Below, one piece after another: positions 52,630 to 61,832 of a stretch of 64,000 nucleotides of DNA. Numbering within the stretch: position 1 is the first letter of the stretch; each line of letters starts with the position of its first letter. The notes beneath the pieces were generated by a model. It was not told where the DNA came from. It searched no databases and saw only the letters and a list, made by a program, of their open reading frames with translations. The DNA is from an uncultured Gemmataceae bacterium (GTDB lineage Bacteria; Planctomycetota; Planctomycetia; Gemmatales; Gemmataceae), in NCBI GenBank assembly GCA_937923405.1, contig CALDUY010000017.1, positions 62,001 to 126,000 on the forward strand, written 5' to 3'. The position numbers and the translations under genes were made by a program.

Positions 52630-53522
52630 GGATGCACTCCACGAGAAGAGGGAAGAGGCAGCCGCTTCAGAGCAGCCTCAGCCACGCCACGCAGTCCACC
52701 GCGCCGATAGCACCGCAACAACCGCGCTAGCGCCGGTAGGTAGCGCGCTGGAATCGGCTTTTGCAGTGTTTTTGGATCGTCAATATTGAGTATACGCTCC
52801 TCGTAGCTGCGTAGCCGCTCGGTCAGTCGATGTTCTTCGATATGGCGCAAGAGACGCAATGCCAGCTGTTTTCGCTGAGCAAACAAACGCTCAAAGATCG
52901 GCACATCCACAGCCAGTATCGATGCCTCTGCGTGGTACTCTCGCACGCCCGGTTCCACCTCGACGGCGTTGGTATGTTCGAACTCGATCTCCGGCAGGTA
53001 CACGGTGCGTGACTCGCCGACCAACGCCAGCAGCTGGAACACCTCCTGAATGTGATCGTCGATGCGGTAGCGATGGTAGTCCACGGGACAGATCCCGCCG
53101 GCGAGTTGGCAATAGATCCGCGATACCAGCGGGAAGGTGCAGAGATGTTCGCCCATCAGCGTGTCGTTGACGTGGGCCAGTACGATGCCATCGGGATACT
53201 GCGAGACGACGCTCAACAGCTTCTCGTCCCAGCCCGAGGTGCGCACGATCACGTCGTCGTTGAGCAACATCACATAGTCGCCGGAAGAGGCGAGGAAGCC
53301 GGCTTGATTCAACTGGCCCATGGTCCGGCCTGGGCTGCCGACGGCATGAACCAGCTGCAGCTGCCGGTGGGAAACGGCGCTGGTGGGATCGTCGGCATCG
53401 ACGACGAGAACGAGTTCAACCGCGCGAGGATCAGCCACGGTGCCGGTCACCGAGTCGAGAAACTGGGCCAGCTCGCGCGGTCGCTGGCGAGTGGGAACAA
53501 TCAGTGAAAGTCGAGGGTGCAT
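52626..53522 (-). CDS. Family 2 glycosyltransferase
   Basis: The ATG ending at 53522 has AGGGAGG 8 nt upstream; the open frame extends upstream without a site. The 298-residue protein has the GT-A fold features SLIVPTRQRPRELAQFLDSV, ELVLVVDADDPTS and the metal-binding YVMLLNDDVIV. There are no membrane helices. Acceptor and donor sugars are unknown; cell-surface glycan assembly is the usual role. It is followed by the DUF962 gene with a 4-bp overlap. Confidence 0.88.
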   Translation of the reverse strand: MHPRLSLIVPTRQRPRELAQFLDSVTGTVADPRAVELVLVVDADDPTSAVSHRQLQLVHAVGSPGRTMGQLNQAGFLASSGDYVMLLNDDVIVRTSGWDEKLLSVVSQYPDGIVLAHVNDTLMGEHLCTFPLVSRIYCQLAGGICPVDYHRYRIDDHIQEVFQLLALVGESRTVYLPEIEFEHTNAVEVEPGVREYHAEASILAVDVPIFERLFAQRKQLALRLLRHIEEHRLTERLRSYEERILNIDDPKTLQKPIPARYLPALARLLRCYRRGGLRGVAEAALKRLPLPSSRGVHP

Positions 53523-53696
53523 CCAATCGCCTCCCTGCGTCGTGGCCATGAAGTGTACGTGCAACTCGGCGAACAGGTCAAGACAGGCAAGCTGCCAATG
53601 CGGAGAGGTAGCCCTGCTCCGAAGGTTGACCGCCTCGTACCCTAGCCAGTGAGATGCAGCTTAAGGTAAAGACTGCTTGATTTGGAGGCGCTAGGC

Positions 53697-54254
53697 ATGG
53701 GCAAGGTGCTGGTGCTATTTGATTCGGCGAGCGGCAACACCGCCAAGATGGCAGACTTCGTCGCTCAGGGGGCGGAGCAGATTCCCGGCATCGAGGTGCG
53801 TCTGCGCTCCGTCGAGCAGGCGACAGCGGACGATGTTCTCTGGTGCGACGGCTTGGCTCTGGGCAGCCCGACCAACATGGGACTGCTTTCTTGGAAGATG
53901 AAGCGTTTCTGGGACGAGACGATGGCTGGGCACTGGATGAAGATTGACGGCAAGATCGGTACCGTCTTTTCCTCCTCCGGCGGCTGGGGCGGCGGCAGTG
54001 AGTTGGCCTGTCAGTCGCTATTGTTGGTGCTGATGAATTTCGGTTTCCTGGTCTTTGGGGTGACCGACTACGCCAGCAAGATGCTGACGGCGCACTACGG
54101 TGCGGTCGCTGCCCGTGAGCCACGCGAGGAAGGCACTCAGGCGGCCTGTCGCTTGTTAGGCAAACGCCTCGCTGAGTGGGTCGCCGTCTTCTGCGATGGC
54201 CGCAAGGATCAACATCCGCTACTGAAGTCCGACCCGCGCATGCCGCCCAGCTGA
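53697..54254 (+). CDS. Flavodoxin-fold (WrbA-like) FMN protein
   Basis: Starting at 53697, with GGAGG 8 nt upstream, the 185-residue protein has the FMN phosphate loop FDSASGNTAKMA near the N-terminus and LALGSPTNMGLLSWKMK and GTVFSSSGGWGGGSE for the isoalloxazine region. It resembles flavodoxin/WrbA quinone reductases rather than long-chain flavodoxins. Cytoplasmic electron transfer to quinones or another acceptor is inferred. It stands alone, next to family B repeats. Confidence 0.85.
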   Translation: MGKVLVLFDSASGNTAKMADFVAQGAEQIPGIEVRLRSVEQATADDVLWCDGLALGSPTNMGLLSWKMKRFWDETMAGHWMKIDGKIGTVFSSSGGWGGGSELACQSLLLVLMNFGFLVFGVTDYASKMLTAHYGAVAAREPREEGTQAACRLLGKRLAEWVAVFCDGRKDQHPLLKSDPRMPPS

Positions 54255-54377
54255 GAGACGCACACGGAGGACTAATGTCCCGAAACACGGAGGACTTACT
54301 TCCTCCGCTCGGACAGATGGGAGGGCGTCAGCCCTCTGTGACACACAAACACACGGAGGGGCGACAAACTCATTCGT
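54255..54377. repeat. Cluster of family B palindromic repeats 3' of trpE
   Basis: The gap is filled by related units: cacggaggactaatgtcc (from about 54265), acacggaggacttacttcct and ggagggcgtcagccctctgtg (54320-54340), each a GGAGG...CCTCC-type palindrome separated by acac-rich bases. The last matches the copy at 19647-19667 exactly over 21 bases. This cluster and the one at 55981-56083 flank trpE. Confidence 0.8.
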
Positions 54378-55883
54378 TCAGAGTTGTTTCTCGGCCATCT
54401 CCAGTGAGCGCAGCAGTCCCAGTGCCTTGTTCATCGTCTCCTCATACTCACTGGTGGGTACGCTGTCGGCGACGATACCGGCCCCAGCCTGAAGGTACGC
54501 TGTCTGCCCTTTCAGCACCAGGGTTCTCAGGGCGATGCAGGTGTCCATGTTGCCGCTGAAGTCGATGTAGCCGACCGCTCCGCCGTAGGGGCCACGACGA
54601 AACGGCTCCAATTCGTCGATGATCTCCATCGCGCGTACCTTCGGCGCGCCTGACAGTGTGCCTGCCGGGAGGCATGACCGCAGGGCATCGAAGGCCGACA
54701 TCCCCGGCTTTAGTCGGCCCGTGACCGTGCTGCACAGATGCATGACGTGCGAGTAGCGTTCGACGGTCAGTACATCTTCCAGGGTCACAGTGCCATAGCG
54801 AGCGACTCGGCCCACGTCGTTGCGACCTAGATCGACCAACATGATATGCTCGGCTCGCTCCTTGGGATCGTGGAGCAGTTCGTCGGCCAACCGCGCGTCC
54901 TCGTCCTCGGTTTTGCCGCGACGACGAGTTCCCGCCAACGGTCGAATCGTCACGAGATCCCCCTCGACGCGGCACATGATCTCCGGCGACGAACCGACCA
55001 GACTCAGGTTGCCCGCGCGGAGAAAGAACAGAAACGGACTGGGATTCACTACGCGCAGGGTGCGGTAGATGTCGAACGGTCTGGCCCGCGTCTCGGTCTG
55101 CAAGCGCTGCGACAGCACGACCTGGAAAATGTCGCCGGCCCGGATGTACTCCTTGCACTTCTCGACCGCTGCCTCGTAGCCCTCCTTAGTGAAGTTCGAC
55201 GTGTACGGCAGAGTCACGCCACCCAGCGGTTCGATGTCGGTCAGCTGCAGATCGGCGACGTTCTGATGCAGCCGTTCGACGAGCCGATCCACCCGGGCAC
55301 AGGCGGCCTGATAGCTGGTCCGCGGATCGTCGCCGCCTAGATGAGCATTCGCTACAACAGCGATCGTTTTTGTCAGATGATCGAAGATCACCATGCGATC
55401 GTGGAAGGCGAAGCACAGATCGGGCAGGCCGCGATCGTCGGGCGGTGGATTAGGTAGCCGTTCGACGTAGCGCACCGTGTCGTAGCCGGCGTAGCCGACC
55501 GCCCCGCCGGTGAAACGCGGCAACCCTGGCAGCGACGGCGCGCGATAGCGGGCCAACAGCTCCTCCAGCAGCCGCAGCGGATCGGGATGGTCGAACTCTT
55601 CTGTCGTCCAGCCACTCGGTAAGTCCGGCCGAGGCTTTTGAAGATGCACCCGATTGCCAAAGGCGAGGAAACGCAGAAACGGTCCCGCGCCGACGAAGCT
55701 GTAACGGCCCAGGCGTTCACCACCGACCACGCTCTCGAAGAGGAACGCCCATTCGCCCTCTTGCACCTTGCAAAAGGCCGACACTGGCGTGAGCGTGTCG
55801 CCGATCAGCTGACGATAGACCGGAACGACCGTGTGCCCCTCGGCCAGGGTGGCGAACTCCTCGAAACTGGGACGATGACGCAT
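54378..55883 (-). CDS. trpE: Anthranilate synthase component I
   Basis: GAGGAG lies 4 nt before the ATG. The 501-residue protein has the TrpE N-terminal Trp-binding part (WAFLFESVVGGERLGRYSFV, the LLES-like feedback site as LFES) and the chorismate-binding domain: KEYIRAGDIFQVVLSQRLQT, RPLAGTRRRGKTEDED, HIMLVDLGRNDVGRVARYGT, PAGTLSGAPKVRAMEIIDEL and GGAVGYIDFSGNMD. It uses chorismate and glutamine-derived ammonia to form anthranilate; the glutamine amidotransferase partner trpG is not in this window. Repeats flank the gene on both sides. Confidence 0.96.
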   Translation of the reverse strand: MRHRPSFEEFATLAEGHTVVPVYRQLIGDTLTPVSAFCKVQEGEWAFLFESVVGGERLGRYSFVGAGPFLRFLAFGNRVHLQKPRPDLPSGWTTEEFDHPDPLRLLEELLARYRAPSLPGLPRFTGGAVGYAGYDTVRYVERLPNPPPDDRGLPDLCFAFHDRMVIFDHLTKTIAVVANAHLGGDDPRTSYQAACARVDRLVERLHQNVADLQLTDIEPLGGVTLPYTSNFTKEGYEAAVEKCKEYIRAGDIFQVVLSQRLQTETRARPFDIYRTLRVVNPSPFLFFLRAGNLSLVGSSPEIMCRVEGDLVTIRPLAGTRRRGKTEDEDARLADELLHDPKERAEHIMLVDLGRNDVGRVARYGTVTLEDVLTVERYSHVMHLCSTVTGRLKPGMSAFDALRSCLPAGTLSGAPKVRAMEIIDELEPFRRGPYGGAVGYIDFSGNMDTCIALRTLVLKGQTAYLQAGAGIVADSVPTSEYEETMNKALGLLRSLEMAEKQL

Positions 55884-56090
55884 GCGCTCCTCGACGGCAA
55901 TGGCGATTCCAGGGACACTGCTGATCTAGCCAGCTGCCCCACGGATGAACAGGGGGTCTCCTAGCGGAGGGGGTCTCCAAGCGGAGGGCTGACGCCCTCG
56001 GTGAGACATCGTGAGACACGGAGGACTGACGTCCTCCGCTCGGAAACTTCGTCTCCAAGCGGAGGGCGTCAGCCCTCCGTGACATACCTG
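55884..56090. repeat. Cluster of family B palindromic repeats 5' of trpE
   Basis: Three units lie at 55981-56005 (gcggagggctgacgccctcg), about 56017-56041 (cacggaggactgacgtcctccg) and 56060-56080 (gcggagggcgtcagccctccg), joined by ga/ca-rich spacers. The 3' units repeat ctccaagcggaggg. The trpE promoter must lie among or before them. No coding sequence is seen in the gap. Confidence 0.8.
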
Positions 56091-57740
56091 TTACTCGCCT
56101 TGGTACAGCTTTTCGAGTTTGTCTCGGTAGTGCTCCTGAATCACCGAACGGCGGAGTTTCAGGCTGACGGTCAGTTCTTCCGCCTCGACGGAGAAGGGCC
56201 GCGGCAGCACAACGAACTTCTTGATTTGCTCCATGTGCGACAGATCGGCCAGCGCCTGCTGACAGCGTTTCTGAAGAAAGTCGATCACGGCAGGATGATT
56301 CGCCAGCGTCTCGGGGTCGCCGTCGAGTTTCAGTTCGGCCTTGAGGTTGCCCCAGTGTGGCACCAACAGCGCGGTGACGAAGTTTCGGCCCTCGCCGCAG
56401 ACCACGGCCTGATCAATGCAGGGATCGGTGATGAGCAGCCCTTCGAGATTGGTCGGCGAGATCTTCTTGCCATTCGAGAGAACCATCATCTCTTTTTTGC
56501 GTCCCGTGATGGACAGAAAGCCGTCCGCATCGATGTGGCCCAGATCGCCGGTGTGTAGCCAGCCATCCGGAGTAATGGCCTCAGCCGTGGCCTGGGGATT
56601 CTTCCAGTAGCCCTTCATGACGTGGGGACCGCGGGTCAGTAGTTCGCCATCCTCGGCGATCTTGATCTCGACGCCGGGCAGTGGTCGGCCGACTGTGCCG
56701 ATCTTGTTGTGTGTTTTGGAATTGAACGAGATGACCGGTGAGGTCTCGGTGAGTCCGTAGCCTTGGAACAGCTTCAGTCCCGCGGCGTGATAGGCCTCGG
56801 CGATGGGCACCGGTAGGGGGGCACCGCCCGACGACATACAGTCGATGCGCGGGCCGAAGACATGCCGTAGCCGTTTGGCCGTCACCGCTGGATCCGGCGA
56901 GGCGACGGCGGCTAGTACCTTCTCGTAGAAACGCGGCACACTAGCCATGTGGGTCGGCTGGGTTTCCGCCAGGCGTTCGACCAGGGTGTCCGGCGACTCG
57001 GCCAGGGCCATGGTCACACCGGCGAGCATCGACGTGTAATGATCGCAGGTGCGCGCGTAAATGTGGGTGTACGGCAGCCAGCTGAGAACCAGATCCCCTG
57101 GGGAGAAGTTCTGAAATTCGAGGGTGGCGGCAGCGTTGGAGAGCAGATTGCCGTGCGTCAACATCACCCCCTTGGGATTACCAGTCGTTCCGGAAGTGTA
57201 CATGATCGTGGCGAGATCGTCGGGACCGACCAACTCGGCTCGGCGGAGCAACTCGTCGATTAATTGGGCGCGTCGCCCCTGAGCGCGAAACGCTTCCCAG
57301 GGCAGTGCATCGTCACCGGCGGCGGTGGGATCGAAGACCACTATACCGCGTAGGTCGGGTAGTTCGCGGCGAATCGTCCGGAGTTTATCCAACTGCTCCT
57401 TTGACGAAGTGATGGCCCAAACAACGCCGGCATCGTGTAGTTGGAAGTGAATCTGCTTGGCCGTCAGCGGCGCATGTGGCGTAACGTTGACAGCTCCGGC
57501 CAACAGAATCGCCATGTCGGCCACGAGCCAATCGAGGCTGTTCTCGCCCACTAGGCCAACGCGATCGCCGGGTTGGATGCCAGCGGCGATGAGGGCAGCG
57601 GCGGCGTCGGCGGCATCGGTGTAGTAACGCTGCCAACTGTAATCATAATACAGGCCGTAGCGACGATAGCGGATCGCGGGCCGATCGCCTAGTCGTTGGG
57701 CTTGGTAGCGTAGGACTGCGCCGAGATTGCGGAACATCAT
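56091..57740 (-). CDS. Long-chain fatty acid-CoA ligase (AMP-forming)
   Basis: The ATG ending at 57740 has GAGGAGG 9 nt upstream; the frame opens earlier without support. The 549-residue protein shows the ANL superfamily motifs: YTSGTTGNPKGVMLTHG (A3), GYGLTETSPVISF (A5), DGWLHTGDLGHIDADGFLSI (A7) and GRKKEMMVLSNGKKISP (A8-A10). The N-terminal part (GDRPAIRYRRYGLYYDYSWQ) fits FadD15-like long-chain acyl-CoA synthetases, which activate fatty acids for lipid synthesis or breakdown. No Lys-catalytic segment beyond A10 is disrupted. A lone gene on this strand. Confidence 0.93.
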   Translation of the reverse strand: MMFRNLGAVLRYQAQRLGDRPAIRYRRYGLYYDYSWQRYYTDAADAAAALIAAGIQPGDRVGLVGENSLDWLVADMAILLAGAVNVTPHAPLTAKQIHFQLHDAGVVWAITSSKEQLDKLRTIRRELPDLRGIVVFDPTAAGDDALPWEAFRAQGRRAQLIDELLRRAELVGPDDLATIMYTSGTTGNPKGVMLTHGNLLSNAAATLEFQNFSPGDLVLSWLPYTHIYARTCDHYTSMLAGVTMALAESPDTLVERLAETQPTHMASVPRFYEKVLAAVASPDPAVTAKRLRHVFGPRIDCMSSGGAPLPVPIAEAYHAAGLKLFQGYGLTETSPVISFNSKTHNKIGTVGRPLPGVEIKIAEDGELLTRGPHVMKGYWKNPQATAEAITPDGWLHTGDLGHIDADGFLSITGRKKEMMVLSNGKKISPTNLEGLLITDPCIDQAVVCGEGRNFVTALLVPHWGNLKAELKLDGDPETLANHPAVIDFLQKRCQQALADLSHMEQIKKFVVLPRPFSVEAEELTVSLKLRRSVIQEHYRDKLEKLYQGE

Positions 57741-58211
57741 GGGGGAACCTCCTCGTGTTGCTGGCATTATCCATACATTCGTTGCAGCCTGCCAGGGGGA
57801 GAATGTCCAGTAGCCGATAAGTTCGGCAGAAACAGAATTTTGCACAAACTCTTCGATGAGGAAAACGAGAAAAGCAGGGTAACTCGGGCGCTATTTGCGT
57901 GCGCGGGGGCATAATGTGGGTGGAGTGCAGAAACTGGCGAATTCAATCTGCCTGCCAAAATCGGGTGAATAAATCCGCCAGGGAAAGGCAGAGAAGAACT
58001 ACCAGGAAGCTGCCTCTTGAACGAGGGGCACGAATCCCGGCTGCGGCGATCTATCAATCTTGTGTGCAACAATGTCAGGAGAAGATCGCTCGGGTAAAAC
58101 GCAGCCGGGACACGGCGGAGGCGAGGAGTGGGAACACCTGGCCTCCAGAAGCTCGGACCAGGCGTCGCGGTTCTTCCGGGGAAGGACATGCGCCGCCTGT
58201 GTTCGTTTGAT
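57741..58211. other. Gene-free gap
   Basis: The 471 bases between the acyl-CoA ligase start and the stop of the first LRR gene have open frames on both strands, but none shows a ribosome site, a domain or the codon usage of its neighbours. No tRNA, palindrome or repeat was recognised. A ligase promoter presumably lies near 57750-57850. Confidence 0.5.
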
Positions 58212-59810
58212 TCAGAACTGGGTAGCGGCTCCGAAGCGAGCGCGGAGTTGCTCCCGCTCGTTGCTGGTGATGTAGGCGTTCCGCATACTAAGTTGCTTCA
58301 CCCGCTTCAGATTCGGCGACTCCAGCAGGGCCTGGGCACCAGGGGAATCGACCTCGTTAGAGTCCAGATGCAGTTGTCGCAGTCGGGTCAGATGGCTACA
58401 GGCGGCCAGCGTAGCTAAACCTTCGTCTCCGAGTAAGTTGCCGTTGAGCCACAACACCCGAAGCCGAGACAGAGCCGGCGTGTGCAGCAATCCCTCGATT
58501 GCTCTGGGATCGAGGTTCGTCGAGGCGAGATTCAACGCTGTCAGACGCCGTGGTTGATCGCCCTGAGCCAGTAACTCGCAACCCGGCACCCCGATGTAGT
58601 TCATGGCCAGATTGAGTCGTTCCAACCGTTGCAGGTGCGTACTAGTCATCAGGGCACGCAGCCCTGGTGAGGCGATACCATTCTGGCTGACGTCCAGCTC
58701 AAGCAGATTGCTCAAATGCGGCGAGCGAGCCAGAGCGACGATTCCTTTATCCCGCAGCACGTTGCTGGGGATGATGAGTCGGCGCAGATTGGCCAGGTTC
58801 GGGGAGGCAGCCAAGGTGGCGGCTATTTCTCCCCCATACCAGCAGCCGTTCAACTCCAACGCGGTCAGCTGCTGAGCCAGGGGCGATTCCAGCAAGTTTT
58901 CCACGGCCTCCACGGTAAGTGACACGCGCTCAAAATGAAGCGTCTCCAACTGCTGAGCCAACGGTACGGAGAGCAGCTCCGATTGTAGAGTCGAGGCCGT
59001 CACCTCACCGCGGAATAGCATGCCGAAGTTCACGTCTAGTTGGCGTAGGTGGGGATGTTTGCGCGACTGCAACAGCGCGCGCAACCCATAGGGCGTCAGA
59101 TTGGTGTTAGCCAGCGACAGTGTTTGCAGCGAACTGTTGGTATTCGCTAGTTGGCGAATGAAGCGATCGCCGACCGCTTTGGCGTTCGCCAGTTCCAACC
59201 GGCGCAGTTGGCCGAGCAACCCTCGATCGAGGATCGCCTGCAGAGCTGGCCCCTCGACTCCCTGGCCACGCAGATCTAGCGCGGTCAGTCGGGTGAGGTA
59301 ACGTGACGACAACAGAGCGAGAATCGGGGTATCGCGGAGATACGGTGTAGTAAATAACGATTCTTCGCGAATCCGAGTCAGTTCGAGCGACTCGACACGT
59401 TCTAGCAGAGGCCAGTCGGCCAGACGGGGCAACTCGTCGGCATCGGCCAAAATCCGCAGTTCGCGGATCGGCATAGTAGCAAAAAGTTCCTGCCCATGCG
59501 TCAGCAGGGTGTCGGCCCAAACGGTGATATGCTCGATACAGCCGCGTTTCCAGCGCCATTCCAAGGCCAACTGTCCAAGGCGACCGGCCCAGTCTTGCTC
59601 ATGCTCGGCCAGTAGTTCGTCGACCTCATCCTCCAGGGCATCGCGCTGGAGGTCGCCTGGGGCCAGTCGAGCAGCTTGTAGTTGGGCACGAATAAAGGCC
59701 GCCCGCGATGCATCGCCCTGATCGTCGAGCCAATCGGCCCAAGCCAGACGGTGCAAATCGTCGTCGGGCGACTCCTGAATGGCCTGCAAAAACCCGCGTT
59801 CGTGCTCCAT
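58212..59810 (-). CDS. TIGR02996 domain leucine-rich repeat protein
   Basis: The 532-residue protein begins with a TIGR02996 domain (FLQAIQESPDDDLHRLAWA then DWLDDQGDASRAAFIRAQ). About twelve leucine-rich repeats of the RNase inhibitor type fill residues 150-520 (LTALDLRGQGVEGPALQAIL, LQTLSLANTNLTPYGLRALL, LRVLWLNGNLLGDEGLATLA). No signal peptide. Its start lies 3 bp past the stop of the related upstream gene, so the two are co-transcribed. Role unknown; binding of other proteins is likely. Confidence 0.92.
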   Translation of the reverse strand: MEHERGFLQAIQESPDDDLHRLAWADWLDDQGDASRAAFIRAQLQAARLAPGDLQRDALEDEVDELLAEHEQDWAGRLGQLALEWRWKRGCIEHITVWADTLLTHGQELFATMPIRELRILADADELPRLADWPLLERVESLELTRIREESLFTTPYLRDTPILALLSSRYLTRLTALDLRGQGVEGPALQAILDRGLLGQLRRLELANAKAVGDRFIRQLANTNSSLQTLSLANTNLTPYGLRALLQSRKHPHLRQLDVNFGMLFRGEVTASTLQSELLSVPLAQQLETLHFERVSLTVEAVENLLESPLAQQLTALELNGCWYGGEIAATLAASPNLANLRRLIIPSNVLRDKGIVALARSPHLSNLLELDVSQNGIASPGLRALMTSTHLQRLERLNLAMNYIGVPGCELLAQGDQPRRLTALNLASTNLDPRAIEGLLHTPALSRLRVLWLNGNLLGDEGLATLAACSHLTRLRQLHLDSNEVDSPGAQALLESPNLKRVKQLSMRNAYITSNEREQLRARFGAATQF

Positions 59811-59813
59811 CGC

Positions 59814-60998
59814 TCACCGCTGAAACAGGCATACTTCGGGACCAAACCGTTGTCGCAAGGCTTCCCGGGCACCAGCCCCCAGAGGATTGTAGATCAGATC
59901 TAGCGTTCCGAGCGAGGCCTCCTTGGGGGCGTGAATCAGGGCCAGCGCTCCTTCGTCGCTGACACGGTTGAGGCTAAGATCGACACCGATCAACTGAGAA
60001 AACAGATCGGATTTAGCGAGTAAAGCAACTCCATCGTTTCCCACGTTGCAGCGGCTGAGATTGACCCACGCCAGATTGTTCAGGTAACGCCCGCGGGCCA
60101 GTTCGCGAACGCCGATCGAGGTCAACGGATTGAAACTTAGCTCCAGAGATTCGAGATGATTCGCTCTGGGATGGTGGATGAGCGAAGCCAGGCCGTCGGC
60201 GGTCAGGCCGGAATGGCACAGTGACAGACAACGCAACCGAGGCAACAAGGGCGAGCCTGCAAGCAAAGCTGCTACTCGATCGCCCTGACTTACTCCGTTA
60301 AGGGATAGTTCCTGCAGATTGTGCAAGTGCGGCGACTGAAACAACACCTCTAGAATCTCGCGGGAAGGGGAACTGGGGTTGAACTCCAGCAACCGCAGTG
60401 ACGTAAGGGCTGGCGACTGAGCCAGGATGCCGACGCCAGGCACACTTAGAGCATTACGTGTCAGGTGCAACCCCTCTAGTTGGGGCAACTCGGGCAGATT
60501 AAGCAGAGCCAACCCAGCTGCCTCGGACAGATAGCTGTAATTCAGGTTCAGCACGCGAATCGGACGCAACAGTTGGGCCAGCCGATGTGCCGTTGCCGCG
60601 TTGTTCTGTAGCAGAGTCGGCAGGTCGTTCCCCTGGCGCAGATGGAGATGTCGTACCGGAGCCAGACGCAGCAGCTCTTCTCCTTCTAGCAGGAACTGTG
60701 ACAGACCAATCACCACCTCCTCGACAAAGCCGCGATGAAAGCGACAACGCTGAGCCAGGCGAGCTAACGGCCCCAGCCAGCTTCGTTCGTGTTGCTGTAA
60801 CAGCTCCGCCTCGCGACGCAGCATCGGTCGGACTCGGACATCAGCGGGATGCAGCTGGGATCGGGCGATTTGCAACCGGATAAACTCGGCGCGATCGCTG
60901 TCGCCGTGATCCTCCAACCAGTCGGCGAAGACCAAGCGAGGCCCCAGGTCATCCGGGGTTTCGACAATCGCTTCCAGAAATGCACCTGCCGGATCCAC
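59814..60998 (-). CDS. TIGR02996 domain leucine-rich repeat protein
   Basis: No ATG fits well; I take the GTG ending at 60998, with GGAGAG 8 nt upstream, which puts the TIGR02996 domain (AFLEAIVETPDDLGPRLVFA then DWLEDHGDSDRAEFIRLQ) right at the N-terminus. A longer frame begins with TTG at 61055. The product (394 aa) has about eight leucine-rich repeats (LEGLHLTRNALSVPGVGILA, LRCLSLCHSGLTADGLASLI). It is the first of a pair; the second starts 3 bp after its stop. The ABC importer permease ends 63 bp upstream on the same strand, so a shared transcript is possible. Confidence 0.88.
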   Translation of the reverse strand: MDPAGAFLEAIVETPDDLGPRLVFADWLEDHGDSDRAEFIRLQIARSQLHPADVRVRPMLRREAELLQQHERSWLGPLARLAQRCRFHRGFVEEVVIGLSQFLLEGEELLRLAPVRHLHLRQGNDLPTLLQNNAATAHRLAQLLRPIRVLNLNYSYLSEAAGLALLNLPELPQLEGLHLTRNALSVPGVGILAQSPALTSLRLLEFNPSSPSREILEVLFQSPHLHNLQELSLNGVSQGDRVAALLAGSPLLPRLRCLSLCHSGLTADGLASLIHHPRANHLESLELSFNPLTSIGVRELARGRYLNNLAWVNLSRCNVGNDGVALLAKSDLFSQLIGVDLSLNRVSDEGALALIHAPKEASLGTLDLIYNPLGAGAREALRQRFGPEVCLFQR

Positions 60999-61061
60999 TA
61001 ACAATCTCTCCACACCACGAGGAACTGTTACATTGTAGCGAGCCAACGTTAACAAATCTTG

Positions 61062-61832
61062 TTAGCAGAGTTTCACTCCCAGCAGACTGAGCAGCAACAC
61101 CATGCCAGCGGCCAGAGCCACACTGACACACGAGGCGACAGCGACCAGCGGAGAGGGAGCATAGCGCAACTGCGGCCAGATCACCGCCGGCAGCGTCTCG
61201 GTCGTCGGCGTAGCCAAAAAGATCGCCAGCATCGACTCATTGAACGACAGGGCCAAAGCGGCAGCGGCACCGGCCAGAATCGCTGGCCGCAGCAGCGGCA
61301 GCGTCACGCGAACCGTGGCTTGCCAACGGCTGGCTCCTAGACCTCGGGCGGCGGCCTCCAGGTTCGGCGGCATCTGCTCCAGCTGAGTTTGCACGATCAG
61401 GTAGACCACCGGCAAGCCCAGCAAACCATGAGCCAGTATTAGCCCCAGTACGTTGCCCCACAGGCCGGCCAGATAGAGCAATGGTAACAGTCCCATCGCC
61501 AGCACGGCGGCGGGCACACAAGCGGGTAGTAGCGTGGTGACAGCGAGCAACCCACGTCCGGCGAACCGATATCGTGTCACTGCCAGTGCCAGCGGCGTGC
61601 CAGTCAGCACCGCTACCAGCGCGGAGCCGCAGCCCACGAACAGACTACGAACCAGAGCGAACGTCCAGCGTCGATCGGCGACAAAAGCGATATACCAACG
61701 CGGCGACCAGTTCGTCGTCGGCGGCGTCAGAAACGAGTCGGGCGAAAACGACACCCAGACGGCGTAGCCCAGCGGAGCCGACAGCGCTGCTAGCGCGATC
61801 CAACCCAGGAGCCACAATCCGCGACGGAGCAT
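61062..61832 (-). CDS. ABC importer permease (PotC/FbpB-like), second subunit
   Basis: The open frame extends far upstream (to 62768) into the other permease gene, but the ATG at 61830-61832 overlaps that gene's TAA (TAATG), which fixes the start. The 256-residue protein has about six membrane helices (LWLLGWIALAALSAPLGYAV, LLAVTTLLPACVPAAVLAMG) and the EAA loop in LEAAARGLGASRWQATVRVTL. It forms the membrane channel with the first permease. The system resembles spermidine/putrescine or ferric-iron importers; solute unknown. The LRR pair follows after 63 bp. Confidence 0.92.
   Translation of the reverse strand: MLRRGLWLLGWIALAALSAPLGYAVWVSFSPDSFLTPPTTNWSPRWYIAFVADRRWTFALVRSLFVGCGSALVAVLTGTPLALAVTRYRFAGRGLLAVTTLLPACVPAAVLAMGLLPLLYLAGLWGNVLGLILAHGLLGLPVVYLIVQTQLEQMPPNLEAAARGLGASRWQATVRVTLPLLRPAILAGAAAALALSFNESMLAIFLATPTTETLPAVIWPQLRYAPSPLVAVASCVSVALAAGMVLLLSLLGVKLC

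Noticed and set aside
57767-58189. 140-codon frame on the minus strand in the gap before the LRR gene
   Set aside because: No ribosome site, no domain, low-complexity residues; judged non-coding.
57899-58210. 103-codon plus-strand frame in the same gap
   Set aside because: Arginine-rich, no recognisable motif, no ribosome site; judged non-coding.
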